DNA of 64,000 bases from Akkermansia massiliensis (GTDB lineage: Bacteria > Verrucomicrobiota > Verrucomicrobiia > Verrucomicrobiales > Akkermansiaceae). The position numbers and the translations under genes are program-made. The notes beneath the pieces are model-generated. The model searched no databases. It saw only the letters and a program-made list of their open reading frames with translations, and had not been told where the DNA came from. Location: assembly GCF_018847375.1 (NCBI RefSeq), contig NZ_CP072036.1, positions 1,488,001 through 1,552,000 on the forward strand. The letters run 5' to 3'. Each line of letters begins with the position of its first letter. The first letter of the stretch is position 1. This document shows positions 8,609-17,983 of the stretch, piece by piece.

Positions 8609-8654
8609 GGACTGGACGGCGCATCCCTGGCAAGCCCTTTCTGGAGGATATTTA

Positions 8655-8669
8655 TTGTATTTTATACAA
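8655..8669. promoter_or_regulatory. Perfect palindrome TTGTAT-TTT-ATACAA between tadA and the ROK gene
   Basis: This is a 15-bp dyad with 6-bp perfect arms, 46 bases before the tadA start and 84 bases before the ROK start, in a divergent intergenic region. It could be an operator for either gene. It is AT-rich, so it could also simply hold a promoter -10 element. Confidence 0.3.
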
Positions 8670-8752
8670 GAAGTTCGGCATGCCGCGGAAAGGGATGGGT
8701 GTGAATGCGTTTTTGCGTTGATTCCAGGGGGTGCGTGGCATAAGTATGAACC

Positions 8753-9751
8753 ATGAGCTTTTCAGAACCCTGCGCATTGGCCGTGGACTTCGGCGGTACG
8801 AGCATCAAAATGGGCGTGACGGCGGGGGACCGTATTCTGGCGACGGCGGACCGCATCCCCACCGCCATGTTTGAAAGTCCCCAGGCGATTATTGAGGCCA
8901 TGATTGCGGCGGCCCTGAACCTGCGCGGGCAATTCCCGTCCGCCTGCGTGATGGGCATGGGGATGCCGGGATGGTGCGATTACTACAGGGGGACTCTTTA
9001 CCAGCTTACCAATGTCCGGGTATGGGACCATGAAGTTCCGGTGAAGGAGCTGATGGAGCAGGCGCTGGGCCTCCCCGTCGTGCTGGACAATGACGCCAAC
9101 TGCATGGCGTATGCGGAATGGAAGCTGGGCGCCGGGCGCGGCATGTCCAGCCTGGTGTGCCTGACCATGGGGACGGGCATTGGCGGCGGCATTGTGGTGA
9201 ATGACCGCATCCTCCGGGGGAAACGGCTTTCCACCGGGGAGCTGGGCCAGACGAGCATCCATTACCAGGGCAAGCCCGGCCCGTTCGGCAACCGGGGAGC
9301 CATTGAAGAATATATCGGCAACAACGAACTGGCGGCGGAGGCGGTCAAACGGTATGCCGGGGCGGGAATCGTCAAAACCGTGAACGAATGCACGCCCAGG
9401 GACCTGGACGAAGCCGCCCGCGCGGGCTGTCCCATCGCCCTTCAGCTATGGGAGGACACGGCGGAAATGCTGGCCTGTCTCATCATGAACCTGATGTACA
9501 CGCTGGTGCCGGACGCCTTCATCATTGGCGGGGGGGTTGCCAAGGCCGGAGACCTGCTCATGAAGCCCCTGCTGAAGAACCTCAGGGAGCAATTGTTCCC
9601 CATGCACATGGAGGAGCTAAAAATCCTGCCCGCCAGATTTGGCGCGGAAGCGGGGCTGCTGGGCGCCGGCGCCATGGCGATGGACGAATTCCTGGGGCAG
9701 GGAGTTCTGGAACGTTTTAAGAAAGAAGAAGTAGCAAAAGCTCTTTGTTAG
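8753..9751 (+). CDS. ROK-family sugar kinase (glucokinase-like)
   Basis: The phosphate-binding motif is AVDFGGTSIKMGV near the N-terminus. GLPVVLDNDANCMAYAEW carries the substrate/catalytic Asp region, and MGTGIGGGIVVN is the second glycine-rich motif. There is no N-terminal helix-turn-helix, so this is a kinase rather than a ROK repressor. The usual ROK zinc site CxCGxxGCxE is replaced by a cysteine-free GKPGPFGNRGAIEE, so substrate choice or folding may differ from classical glucokinases. It likely phosphorylates glucose, ManNAc or a related hexose in the cytoplasm. The stop codon lies inside the palindromic operator of the next gene. Confidence 0.85.
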   Translation: MSFSEPCALAVDFGGTSIKMGVTAGDRILATADRIPTAMFESPQAIIEAMIAAALNLRGQFPSACVMGMGMPGWCDYYRGTLYQLTNVRVWDHEVPVKELMEQALGLPVVLDNDANCMAYAEWKLGAGRGMSSLVCLTMGTGIGGGIVVNDRILRGKRLSTGELGQTSIHYQGKPGPFGNRGAIEEYIGNNELAAEAVKRYAGAGIVKTVNECTPRDLDEAARAGCPIALQLWEDTAEMLACLIMNLMYTLVPDAFIIGGGVAKAGDLLMKPLLKNLREQLFPMHMEELKILPARFGAEAGLLGAGAMAMDEFLGQGVLERFKKEEVAKALC

Positions 9752-9763
9752 ATTGAACTAACA
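9746..9763 (+). promoter_or_regulatory. 18-bp palindromic operator upstream of the metal ATPase
   Basis: TGTTAGATTGAACTAACA has perfect 6-bp arms and a 6-bp centre. Its core TTAGATTGAACTAA differs by one base from the feo upstream site at 5482-5495 read on the opposite strand. It overlaps the TAG stop of the ROK gene and sits 46 bases before the ATPase start, a good place for a repressor. Confidence 0.6.
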
Positions 9764-9809
9764 TAGGGCTTGCCATAGCGTAGACGCAGGCGTACAAGCG
9801 GAACAGGTC

Positions 9810-11735
9810 ATGAGTATGGAACATTCCCACGAACATTTTTCACAAGGAGCTTCCTGCTGCGCCGGAGGGTGCTGTTCAGGAAGCTGCTGCGGCTCTGGAG
9901 ACGCCATCAGGCCCGTGCCCGCCGTGCTGGGCATCGCCCTGTTTGTCGCCGCCCTGGTGATGGGAAGCGATTCCTGGAGCGGCATGGCTGCATATGCGGC
10001 GGCCTACCTGCTGATAGGCTGGGATGTATTGAAGGCGGCTTTTTTGGGGTTGAGGCACGGGCGTGCCATGGATGAAAATTTCCTGATGAGCATTGCCTCC
10101 CTGGGAGCGATGTTCCTGGGGGATTATTCCGAAGCCGTCGGGGTGATGCTTTTCTACCGCGTGGGAGAATATCTCCAGGAGCGCGCGGTGGGCAGTTCCC
10201 GCCGGTCCGTGAGCGAACTGATGAACCTGAGGCCTGAATCCGTCCATGTGAGGGAGGGCGGCACTGTCCGTGACGTTCCTCCCGCGGAGGTCCGGCCCGG
10301 TTCCGTGATTGAAGTGCGCCCCGGAGAGCGTGTCCCGCTGGACGGCACGGTGACGGAAGGGAATTCCGTCCTGGATACCTCCGCCATGACCGGTGAATCC
10401 CTTCCGGTGGAGGCCGGGGCCGGAAGCACCGTGCTGGCCGGGTACATCAACGGACAGGGCGTGCTGGAGGTGCGCACGGACCGGGACTGGCGGCATTCCG
10501 CCCTGGCGAGGGTCCAGGAACTGGTGGAAGCCGCTTCCGGCCATAAATCCCCCCTGGAAGGAAGGCTGTCCACGTTTTCACGCATTTATACGCCTCTGGT
10601 GATCTCCATTGCCGTTCTGGTGTTCCTGCTTTATCCCTTCGTCACGGGCGGAAGCTGGACGGACGGCCTGTTCCGCGCGCTGGTGCTGCTGGTGATCTCC
10701 TGCCCCTGTGCGCTGGTGCTGTCCATCCCGCTGGGCTTCTTTGCCGGGATAGGGCGGGCGGCGAGGCAGGGAATTCTGCTGAAAGGGAGCAACTACCTGG
10801 ATGCCCTGCGGAAAGTGAAGACGGTGGTGTTTGACAAGACCGGAACCTTGACGGAGGGCGTCTTTTCCGTGGATGAAGTGCTTCCACGTGACGGAGTAAC
10901 GCCGGAGGAACTGCTGTACTGGGCGGCGCACGCGGAAAGCTCCGCCTCCCACCCGCTGGGGCGTTCCATCGTAAAGGCGTATGAAGGCAGCCTGTTCCCG
11001 GACCGTGTGGCGGAGCTGGTGGAAGTAACGGGGGGCGGCGTTTCCGCCCGTGTGGAAGGGAAGGCCGTGCTGGTGGGGAAAAAGGCTTTTCTTCAGGAGG
11101 CGGGGGTAGAGGCAGGGGAGGAAGAGGATCGCGGCGTAACCATTTACGTGGCTCTGGACGGCGTTCCGCTGGGGCGCTTGCGCCTGTCTGACCGGATCAA
11201 GCCGGGGGCGGAACAGGCGGTGCGGGAATTGAGGGCGCTGGGCGTTTCCAACCTGGTGATGCTGACGGGGGATTCCTCCTCCGCCGGTGCGGAGGTGGGG
11301 CGCAAGCTGGGGCTGGACGAGGTGTTCAGCGGGCTGATGCCGGCCGGCAAGCTGGAGCACGTGCGACGGCTGAAGCCGGAAGAAGGCCTGCTCGCCTTTG
11401 TGGGGGACGGCATGAATGACGCTCCTTCCCTGGCTGCCGCGGACATTGGCATAGCCATGGGCGGCGTAGGGTCTGATACGGCTCTCCAGGCTGCGGACGT
11501 GGTGGTGATGAAAGGAGATCCCGTTGCCGTTCCGCAGGGGATGGTTCTGTCACGGGCGACGGAGCGCATTATCGTGCAGAACATTGTTCTCATCCTGGGC
11601 GTCAAACTGCTGGTGATGGTGCTGGGTATTCTGGGGCTGGCCGGTATGTGGGCCGCCGTCATGGCGGATGTAGGCGTCTGCCTGCTTGCGGTGGGCAACT
11701 CCATGCGTATTTTCCGGGTAAAACTGGACGCGTGA
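9810..11735 (+). CDS. Heavy-metal P1B-type ATPase (Zn/Cd/Pb type)
   Basis: P-type ATPase landmarks are in order: actuator TGESLP, ion-site SCPCALVLSIP in the membrane, phosphorylation site DKTGTLTEG, nucleotide-site SASHPLG, and hinge GDGMNDAP. The last helices carry a Lys (ILGVKLLVM) and an Asp (MADVGVCLLAVGNS), the pair typical of the ZntA-like P1B-2 subclass. There is no N-terminal heavy-metal-associated domain. Instead the first 30 residues hold a His/Cys-rich peptide with three CC pairs. It should pump Zn2+, Cd2+ or Pb2+ out of the cytoplasm, or load metals onto exported proteins. Its operator resembles that of feo, so the transported ion may be part of an iron/manganese response. Confidence 0.9.
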   Translation: MSMEHSHEHFSQGASCCAGGCCSGSCCGSGDAIRPVPAVLGIALFVAALVMGSDSWSGMAAYAAAYLLIGWDVLKAAFLGLRHGRAMDENFLMSIASLGAMFLGDYSEAVGVMLFYRVGEYLQERAVGSSRRSVSELMNLRPESVHVREGGTVRDVPPAEVRPGSVIEVRPGERVPLDGTVTEGNSVLDTSAMTGESLPVEAGAGSTVLAGYINGQGVLEVRTDRDWRHSALARVQELVEAASGHKSPLEGRLSTFSRIYTPLVISIAVLVFLLYPFVTGGSWTDGLFRALVLLVISCPCALVLSIPLGFFAGIGRAARQGILLKGSNYLDALRKVKTVVFDKTGTLTEGVFSVDEVLPRDGVTPEELLYWAAHAESSASHPLGRSIVKAYEGSLFPDRVAELVEVTGGGVSARVEGKAVLVGKKAFLQEAGVEAGEEEDRGVTIYVALDGVPLGRLRLSDRIKPGAEQAVRELRALGVSNLVMLTGDSSSAGAEVGRKLGLDEVFSGLMPAGKLEHVRRLKPEEGLLAFVGDGMNDAPSLAAADIGIAMGGVGSDTALQAADVVVMKGDPVAVPQGMVLSRATERIIVQNIVLILGVKLLVMVLGILGLAGMWAAVMADVGVCLLAVGNSMRIFRVKLDA

Positions 11736-11793
11736 CGGAGGAGAATCCGTTCACTCCACCCCCTTGTTCCGGGCGGAGCGGCTCCCGGCAAAC

Positions 11794-11892
11794 ATGCTAT
11801 CCATGCTATCCATGATGTCCATGATGTCCATGATGTCCATGATGTCCATGATGTCCATGATGTCCATGATGTCCATGATGTCCATGATGTCC
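11794..11892. repeat. 9-bp tandem repeat ATGATGTCC, 9 perfect plus 2 variant units
   Basis: Two ATGCTATCC units (11794-11811) are followed by nine perfect ATGATGTCC units (11812-11892) and a degenerate partial unit. The array lies between the ATPase stop and the rho terminator. Because the unit is 9 bases, both strands stay open in one frame (Met-Ser-Met and Met-Asp-Ile repeats), but I see no sign that either is a real gene. It is likely to vary in copy number among strains through slippage. Confidence 0.9.
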
Positions 11893-11936
11893 ATGATATT
11901 GCCGCGGAACCCGGAAATGACGGGGAACATCTCCAT

Positions 11937-11968
11937 AAAAAACCTCCGTCCCGGTGAGGGAACGGAGG
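11937..11968 (-). terminator. Terminator of the coaE-rho operon
   Basis: CCTCCGTCCC and GGGAACGGAGG form a stem with one unpaired A. An A-run on the left plus-strand side gives the U-run for minus-strand transcripts. It lies just beyond the rho stop. Confidence 0.75.
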
Positions 11969-11997
11969 CGGTAAAGACGGAAAAAGGGAGGTGAACC

Positions 11998-13443
11998 TTA
12001 ACGCAACCCTGTCAGCAGGAGTTCCGCATTGTTCTGTGTCTTGGAGATATTTTGCAGGAGGGCCTGGAGGCCTTCCCAGCCCGGCTTCATGGCGAGCTGG
12101 CGGCGAAGCTGCATGATCTTGACGAACTCCTGTTCGTTGTACAGCCTGTCGTCATTGCGGGTGCCGCTCTGGGAAAGGGAGATGGCCGGATAAATGCGCC
12201 GTTCGGAAAGCTCCCGGTCCAGCCGGATTTCCAAATTGCCCGTTCCCTTGAATTCTTCAAAAATCACTTCATCCATTCTGGACTCCGTATCCACCAGGCA
12301 CGTGGCGATGATGGTCAGGCTGCCGCCTTCCTCCACGTTGCGCGCGGCGGAAAAGAACTTGCGCGGTTTTTCCAGCGCATTGGAACCCAGGCCGCCGGAC
12401 ATGATGCGTCCTCCCGTCTGGTTGGCGTTGTAGCCGCGGGCCAGCCGGGTAAGGGAGTCCAGCAGGATGACGACGTCCTTGCCCATTTCCACCAGCCGCT
12501 TGGCTCTCTCAATGACCAGGTCGGAAACCTGGGCGTGGCGGCGGGAAGGCTCGTCAAAGGTGGAGGCGTACACCGGAGCATCCACGGTTTCTTCAAAATC
12601 CGTTACTTCCTCCGGGCGTTCGTCCAGCAGCAGCACGATCAATTCCACTTCCGGATAATTGGCCCTGATGGAACGGGCGATTGTTTTCAGAAGAACGGTT
12701 TTGCCGCCGCGCGGGGGCGCCACGATCAGGCCGCGCTGGCCTTTGCCGAAGGGGGTCATGAGGTCCAGCACGCGCATGGCGGCGGAATTGACCTCCTTGT
12801 TTTCCAGAAGGAGGCGTTCCTTCGGGAAGAGGGGGGTGAGGCGTTCAAAGTCACTGCGCGCCCGGTACTCTTCTGCGGGGATGCCTTCCACGCTGATGAC
12901 GGAAGAGGCGGAAAGGTACTTGTCATGGGGACGCAGCTTGCGCAGCCTGACCTTGATCTGCTGGCCTACGCGGAGGTGCAGGGGCTTGATGAGGTTGCCG
13001 CCCAGGTAAATATCATCCGGAGAGGTGCGGAAGCTTTTGACCGGATCCCTCAGCATGGCGTAATTGTCCTTGGCCTGTTCCATGACTCCGGAGACGACTA
13101 CTTCATGGCCCTTTGCCAGAAGCTGCTTTCCCAGCTCAAAAATCAGTTGGGACTTGGTGAGGGAGGCCGCGTTCCGGATAGGGAGGCTTTCCGCCATCTC
13201 CTGAAGATCGTTCAGGGGGCGTTCCCGCAGTTCATTGATGTCAATCTGTTCCGGAACGGGAGCGGCGGCTTCCTCCGCCCGGGCCGGGACTGCCGGAGCG
13301 CAGGCCGTATCCCCTGCGTTTTCCTCCGGAGCGGCAGCCGGATGTTCCTCAGAAATCCCTTCCGGTGCGGGAAGGGGCTTGGGGGGAGCCGCCTGCGGAT
13401 CCTCTCCGGAGGGGAGGGGCTTGTTGTCGAGTTCTTCAGTCAT
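11998..13443 (-). CDS. rho: Transcription termination factor Rho
   Basis: Rho is a hexameric RNA helicase that ends transcription. The ATPase core shows Walker [14 protein letters not shown], Walker [14 protein letters not shown], and the R-loop [10 protein letters not shown]. An S1-like RNA-binding region precedes it ([18 protein letters not shown]). The first 75 residues form an acidic Pro/Ala/Glu-rich extension before the canonical [15 protein letters not shown] domain, a lineage-specific addition. The start at 13443 overlaps the coaE stop (ATGACTGA), indicating translational coupling. The frame is open further upstream but only as a shadow of coaE. Confidence 0.96.
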   Translation of the reverse strand: MTEELDNKPLPSGEDPQAAPPKPLPAPEGISEEHPAAAPEENAGDTACAPAVPARAEEAAAPVPEQIDINELRERPLNDLQEMAESLPIRNAASLTKSQLIFELGKQLLAKGHEVVVSGVMEQAKDNYAMLRDPVKSFRTSPDDIYLGGNLIKPLHLRVGQQIKVRLRKLRPHDKYLSASSVISVEGIPAEEYRARSDFERLTPLFPKERLLLENKEVNSAAMRVLDLMTPFGKGQRGLIVAPPRGGKTVLLKTIARSIRANYPEVELIVLLLDERPEEVTDFEETVDAPVYASTFDEPSRRHAQVSDLVIERAKRLVEMGKDVVILLDSLTRLARGYNANQTGGRIMSGGLGSNALEKPRKFFSAARNVEEGGSLTIIATCLVDTESRMDEVIFEEFKGTGNLEIRLDRELSERRIYPAISLSQSGTRNDDRLYNEQEFVKIMQLRRQLAMKPGWEGLQALLQNISKTQNNAELLLTGLR

Positions 13444-14041
13444 GAAAAAAATGTTGGTAGAGTCTTTGGATTTGCTGGCGGAGCAGGTCCGGCGGTCCTT
13501 CGTTCCAGAGGACGAAATCGGCCGCGGCCACTTTTTCCATGATAGGACGCTGGGCCGCCAGAATGGCTTCAATCATGTCCTCACGGAATCCGTTCCTGAG
13601 AGCCAGGCGGGTCTTCTGCGTTTCCCGGGAAACGGCCACCACGCACACGGCATCCTGGTGGTAGCGCGCCGATGTTTCAAAAAACAGGGGCACGTCAATG
13701 ACAAACCCGGCTACCGCCGCATTCTGACGCGCCGCCCGCATTTGCGCAAGACATTCTTGGTGCAGCAGGGGGTGAATGATTCCTTCCAGCGTCCTGCGGC
13801 TTTCCGGATTCCGGAAGACAAGCTCCCGCAGGAAGTTCCTGTCCGCGCGGCCGTCTTCATCCACGCTGGCGGGTCCGAAGGCGCGGGAGAGCCTCTCCCT
13901 GAGCCTGCCGCCGTCCAGCAGCCTGCCTGCCTCCGCATCACAGTCAAAAAGGCGCAGGCGCGGCCCCCCCTCCTCCATCAGCAGGCGGATGGCGGTGGAC
14001 TTTCCGGTGGCGATTCCGCCGGTCACGATCAGCGTCTTCAT
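13436..14041 (-). CDS. coaE: Dephospho-CoA kinase
   Basis: CoaE phosphorylates dephospho-CoA in the last step of coenzyme A synthesis. The P-loop TGGIATGKST is at the N-terminus. Family blocks FDCDAEAGRLL, FVIDVPLFFETS and CVVAVSRETQKTRLALRNG follow. Length 201 residues is standard. Its stop overlaps the rho start by 8 bases, so both are made from one message. Confidence 0.95.
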   Translation of the reverse strand: MKTLIVTGGIATGKSTAIRLLMEEGGPRLRLFDCDAEAGRLLDGGRLRERLSRAFGPASVDEDGRADRNFLRELVFRNPESRRTLEGIIHPLLHQECLAQMRAARQNAAVAGFVIDVPLFFETSARYHQDAVCVVAVSRETQKTRLALRNGFREDMIEAILAAQRPIMEKVAAADFVLWNEGPPDLLRQQIQRLYQHFFHD

Positions 14042-14078
14042 GAGGGAAGGGAAAAACCGGGTATGTATGGGACATAAA

Positions 14079-14111
14079 GAGCGGGTGAAAGGTTCACCCT
14101 TTCACCCGCTC
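14079..14111 (-). terminator. Terminator after the pilus-like operon
   Basis: The 14-bp perfect stem GAGCGGGTGAAAGG/CCTTTCACCCGCTC has a 5-base loop and lies 24 bases after the secretin stop on the minus strand. The following U-run is short (TTTATG), so it may act with Rho. Confidence 0.7.
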
Positions 14112-14135
14112 CAATATGGACGTTATGCACGCCGC

Positions 14136-16865
14136 CTACATGGGAGGCAGCAGGCCTTCGGAAGCAGGCAGTGCGCTTTCCGGAGCGGCCGCGGTGGGAA
14201 GGGCGTTGCCGCGTACGGGCTGGCCCGTGGCGTCAATGATCTGTCCCGTCACGAAGATCATCAGATTCTTCTTGATGTGGTTGTCGGAGTTGCTGCGGAA
14301 GAAGCGTCCGATGAGAGGCAGGTCACCGAAGATCGGCACCTTGTCTTCCACCGTCTGCACGTTTTCCGTGATCAAACCACCGATTGCCACGGTGTGGCCG
14401 TCGTAGATGAACAGGGACGTTTCAACGGAACGCTTGGAGAAGATGGGCTGCTCAATGCGGTTTTCCGTCAGAGTCAGGGACATCGGCTTGCCGTTGGAAC
14501 CAACGCCGGTGGACTGGATCGGGCTGCCGTAGTTCACGAAGCCTTCAAATTCCACGATGCTGGGCTTGAAGTTGAGGTCAATGATGTACTTGTTGTCACC
14601 AATGGTGGGCACAACTTCCAGGGTCACGCCGACGGGCTTCATTTCAAACACGCCGGGAGTGGCGGGAGTGACGGGGAAGCTGGTGACCTGGGCCTGGTTT
14701 TCGGTGCCTACAAGGTCATCCAGAACGTTGTTCCGGTTATTGTAGTTGCCGCCGCCCCAGCTGCTCACGTTGTTGGGAAGTTCCGGGGGTTCGTATTCGG
14801 TGGGGTACCAGAATTCGCGGATGATTTCAATCTTGGCGGTTTCACCGGACTTGGCGGTCACGCTGGGAGCGGTGAGAACGTCGGAACCCTTCTTCTGGGA
14901 CAGGCCGCGCATCAGCATCTGGAAGGCGCCTTCGTCATAGATGCCCGTCAGGGACATGATGCCGGGAGCCGGATTCTTCTTGGTGGCTTCAGTGCGGCTG
15001 GTGCTGTTCAGCAGGTTGTCCACGGAGTTCTTGGCAATGGCGTAGTCGCCCGTGCGGTTGCCGCCGGTGGCGAGGCCGTTGATCAGGCCGTTGCCGTCCG
15101 TATTGGTGCTGTTGTTGTTCACGGGCCAGCCGCTTACGCCGCCAGGGGACTGGGTGAAGTCATCAGGAACGAGGCCGGTGCCGTAGTTCGTGCCGCCGCC
15201 CAGGAAGGTGCTGCGGTCGTTGCTGACGGAGAACGGCGTAACGATCCAGTCAAAGCCGAGTTCTTCCGTGTTTTCCTGGGTCACTTCCACGAACTTGGTC
15301 ATGATGCGCACCTGCTGGGATTCGCCGCGGGTGTTTTCAATGAGCTGTTCGATCAGGTCCAGGTTGCCGGAGGTATTGCGGACGACCAGGGAGGAGTTGC
15401 CGTTGACAAGGAATGCCGTGGCGCCTTCCGGGAAGCTGATGCCGCTCTTTTGCAGCAGGCTGCGGATGGAGGGCATGGGCTTGAGGCCGGAGGAGCTTTC
15501 ACCGCCGCCGCCGAAGGGGTCTTCGCTGACGTCGCCGCCGCCGTCGCCGACGGTGGTGCGGAGAGCGGACTGGAAGCCCGGAGGCACGGAGAAGGTGCGC
15601 TGGTAGAGATCCACGTCATTGCCGCCGGCAGGAAGGATGGTGACGGCATAGTCTTCCACCTTCTGGCGCAGGCCGGCGTTGCTGCAGATGAAGCGGAGCA
15701 CTTCCAGCATGGGAACGTTGGTCAGCTTGAGCTGGCCGATCTTGCGGGTGCGGATGCTTTCCTGCGGAGCGGCAACCGGAGCGACTTCCGTGACGTCCGT
15801 TGATTCCTCGCCGAAGCCGCCGTCGTCAGCTGCGGGAGCTGTCGGAGTAACGGCTGCGGGCTGGGAGTCGTTGATAACAAAGTTGATGCCGCGTTCGCCG
15901 TTCGGGCCTACCGTACGGTCCAGTTCGATGGACTTCTTGCGCAGGTAGTCGATGGCGTCTTCCACGGTGGTGTCTTCAAAGGAGACGGAGGGGATGATGA
16001 TGCTCTTGAGCTTCATCAGGTTGGCCGTGGCGCCGTTGACATCCGTGATCGGGGCGTTGTCCGCTCCGTCGGCTCCCGTCGGGACTTCCATCGGAATGGG
16101 GCGTTCCCACATTTTGTCTACTTCCGCAAGCATGGTGCTGCGGGTCTCGTCGTAGGCGGCCGCATAATAGGCCATTCTGCGGCGGTTGACCGTTTCCTGT
16201 CCGCGGCGGGCTGCCACGTTGTACGGGTCAATGGAAAGAACCTTGTTGAATTCGGCGATGGCTTTGTCGTAGTCGCCGAGGTCATAGTAACCATAGGCCA
16301 TGTGAAGGAGGGTGTTCACCTTTTCCACGTTCTTGACGTGTTCGGGTGTAAGCGCCGGATTCGTGCGAATCGGGTCCTTCATGTATTCGAGCGTCTGCTT
16401 GGCAAGCTTGGCGCTCCGGGGATTGAGCTTGATGGCGTCCTGGAGAAGCTTGTCGGCTTCGTCATAGCGGCCCACTTTGATGTATTCCTGAGCAACGGCG
16501 ATGCTGGCGTCGCCAATGTGGTTGGCGATGGCTTCCTTGCGCTGGTCGTTGATCGGCGCGGAGGGCAGCATGTTGTAAGCGGCATTGTATTTGTCCAGGG
16601 CTTCCTTGTACTTGCCTTCGCGGTACAGGTTGCGGCCTTCTGCAAGGAGCTGCATGGCTTCCTGGGTCTGCGCTTCGCGGCGGGCCATGGCTATGCGCGC
16701 TGCATCGGACTGGTAGTAACTGCCCGGTCCGGCGTAGGACGATCCCAAGGCACTGGAGGTTCCGACGGCGCCGCCATCACCAGCCTGCGCAAACGGGCAG
16801 GAGGCAGCAATGGCCATCAGCGCGATCAGGGAACGCTTCGGTTGATAAAGTGGTGCGTGGTCCAT
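14136..16865 (-). CDS. Secretin of the type IV pilus-like system (PilQ position; Amuc_1098 homologue)
   Basis: A signal peptide (cleavage near AQA-GDGG) leads into TPR-like repeats at about residues 50-225 ([33 protein letters not shown]). N0/N1-like ring domains follow, then a C-terminal secretin domain with [17 protein letters not shown] and the secretin end motif [17 protein letters not shown] plus [14 protein letters not shown]. It should form the multimeric outer-membrane pore for pilus or secretion substrates. The N-terminal TPR part is unusual for PilQ and may dock partner proteins. It is the last gene of a five-gene operon and is followed by a strong hairpin. Confidence 0.92.
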   Translation of the reverse strand: MDHAPLYQPKRSLIALMAIAASCPFAQAGDGGAVGTSSALGSSYAGPGSYYQSDAARIAMARREAQTQEAMQLLAEGRNLYREGKYKEALDKYNAAYNMLPSAPINDQRKEAIANHIGDASIAVAQEYIKVGRYDEADKLLQDAIKLNPRSAKLAKQTLEYMKDPIRTNPALTPEHVKNVEKVNTLLHMAYGYYDLGDYDKAIAEFNKVLSIDPYNVAARRGQETVNRRRMAYYAAAYDETRSTMLAEVDKMWERPIPMEVPTGADGADNAPITDVNGATANLMKLKSIIIPSVSFEDTTVEDAIDYLRKKSIELDRTVGPNGERGINFVINDSQPAAVTPTAPAADDGGFGEESTDVTEVAPVAAPQESIRTRKIGQLKLTNVPMLEVLRFICSNAGLRQKVEDYAVTILPAGGNDVDLYQRTFSVPPGFQSALRTTVGDGGGDVSEDPFGGGGESSSGLKPMPSIRSLLQKSGISFPEGATAFLVNGNSSLVVRNTSGNLDLIEQLIENTRGESQQVRIMTKFVEVTQENTEELGFDWIVTPFSVSNDRSTFLGGGTNYGTGLVPDDFTQSPGGVSGWPVNNNSTNTDGNGLINGLATGGNRTGDYAIAKNSVDNLLNSTSRTEATKKNPAPGIMSLTGIYDEGAFQMLMRGLSQKKGSDVLTAPSVTAKSGETAKIEIIREFWYPTEYEPPELPNNVSSWGGGNYNNRNNVLDDLVGTENQAQVTSFPVTPATPGVFEMKPVGVTLEVVPTIGDNKYIIDLNFKPSIVEFEGFVNYGSPIQSTGVGSNGKPMSLTLTENRIEQPIFSKRSVETSLFIYDGHTVAIGGLITENVQTVEDKVPIFGDLPLIGRFFRSNSDNHIKKNLMIFVTGQIIDATGQPVRGNALPTAAAPESALPASEGLLPPM

Positions 16866-16936
16866 AGTTAGGTTCTTCTTTTTACATGTTTTTCGGATTT
16901 GTGAAGCTTTTTTTTCAGAAAAGTTTAAATCCGGGT

Positions 16937-17950
16937 CTATTTTTTCTTGCTCAGTGTTGTTTGTTCTCCAGTGGTTTTGTTGGCAATGGTTACGGTCTGC
17001 GTAGCATTATCAACGGTTTTCAGCGTATAGGTCTGTTTGGTGTCTCCCGGGATCTGGAAGTCGGCGCCTTCCTCCACTTCAAAGCTGGTATCTCGTTCGG
17101 GGCCGGCGGCGATAGTAAGGTTTACTTTCTTATCAATGATTGGAATGACGTATTTTGTGCCGCGCCTGATGGTGTAGGTTTGGCCGTTTTTGGTCGGCTT
17201 TAAATCCTTGACGACGGCTTCCTCGTCCGTTTCCACCATGTCCAGGCTGGGGTTCTTGAATTCCTTGCTGGCGACGCTGACAAGCTCGAACCTGGGTTCG
17301 TCTTTCGTGTTCTTGCGGGTGCCGAACTTGCCGTTGGGCTGGACAATGTTTCTCCAAAGCTCCTGCCTGGCGCGGTTCATGCCCTTGAAGGTGAAGTCAT
17401 TGCCGTCCGACTGCGTGAAGGCCAGGTAAAAGCCGAACTGCTTGATTTCGTCCACAAAGAGCTTGTTGACGAGGGGTGGGTGGCTGTTCGGATCATTGGG
17501 ATGCGTTTTAGCCTCATATTCCTCCTGTACGGTGAATCCGTCGTTGTCAGGGTCCCGGGTGAGGACGTCCGAGTAAACGAACTCATTTTCCAGACCGTTG
17601 TCCAGGAACCATTTGTTCGGGATGTTGCCGTGGATGGGAGGTCCTGAAATAATGTCAAAGGGTTCCATTCCCCCTTCCTTGATCCAGAGATTGGGAGCTA
17701 CGAAGCCCACGTACTGCTGCGTTTCCTGCGCAATGGGCTTGAGCTCATGGGAGGCGGAAAGCTCCTGATTGACTTCCGCGGCTTTCTTGATGCCGGGAGG
17801 AGGTTCAATCGCCTTTTCCGAAACCTGCGTGGTGAACTTGTACTTGTCATTCAGTCCCAGAAGGGTCACCGTACCATAGACGGCTACCCCCAGGCCCAGG
17901 ACGATGCCGGAGGCCAGCAGGATTTTGTCGTAGTTTTGTTTTTCAGACAT
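16937..17950 (-). CDS. Membrane-anchored pilus-operon protein in the PilP position (Amuc_1099 homologue)
   Basis: A single N-terminal helix (about residues 9-31) anchors a 300-residue periplasmic part. Near the middle is a Ca2+-binding-like loop [24 protein letters not shown], resembling thrombospondin type 3 or EF-hand loops. The C-terminal third has two beta-rich segments that look like the small domains joining alignment proteins to the secretin. I see no convincing sequence match to PilP, so the assignment rests on gene order, anchor and size. It lies between the Amuc_1100 homologue and the secretin. Confidence 0.75.
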   Translation of the reverse strand: MSEKQNYDKILLASGIVLGLGVAVYGTVTLLGLNDKYKFTTQVSEKAIEPPPGIKKAAEVNQELSASHELKPIAQETQQYVGFVAPNLWIKEGGMEPFDIISGPPIHGNIPNKWFLDNGLENEFVYSDVLTRDPDNDGFTVQEEYEAKTHPNDPNSHPPLVNKLFVDEIKQFGFYLAFTQSDGNDFTFKGMNRARQELWRNIVQPNGKFGTRKNTKDEPRFELVSVASKEFKNPSLDMVETDEEAVVKDLKPTKNGQTYTIRRGTKYVIPIIDKKVNLTIAAGPERDTSFEVEEGADFQIPGDTKQTYTLKTVDNATQTVTIANKTTGEQTTLSKKK

Positions 17951-17983
17951 GTTGAAAGTATTTGCTGCGGTTGGTTGCCGTAA

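Noticed and set aside
11764..11994. Met-Ser-Met repeat peptide of 76 residues from the 9-bp array
   Set aside because: It is open only because the unit length is a multiple of three; there is no Shine-Dalgarno site or known family, and it runs through the rho terminator.
12052..13542. 496-residue open frame opposite rho
   Set aside because: It mirrors the rho coding sequence and its codon bias; no domain is visible.
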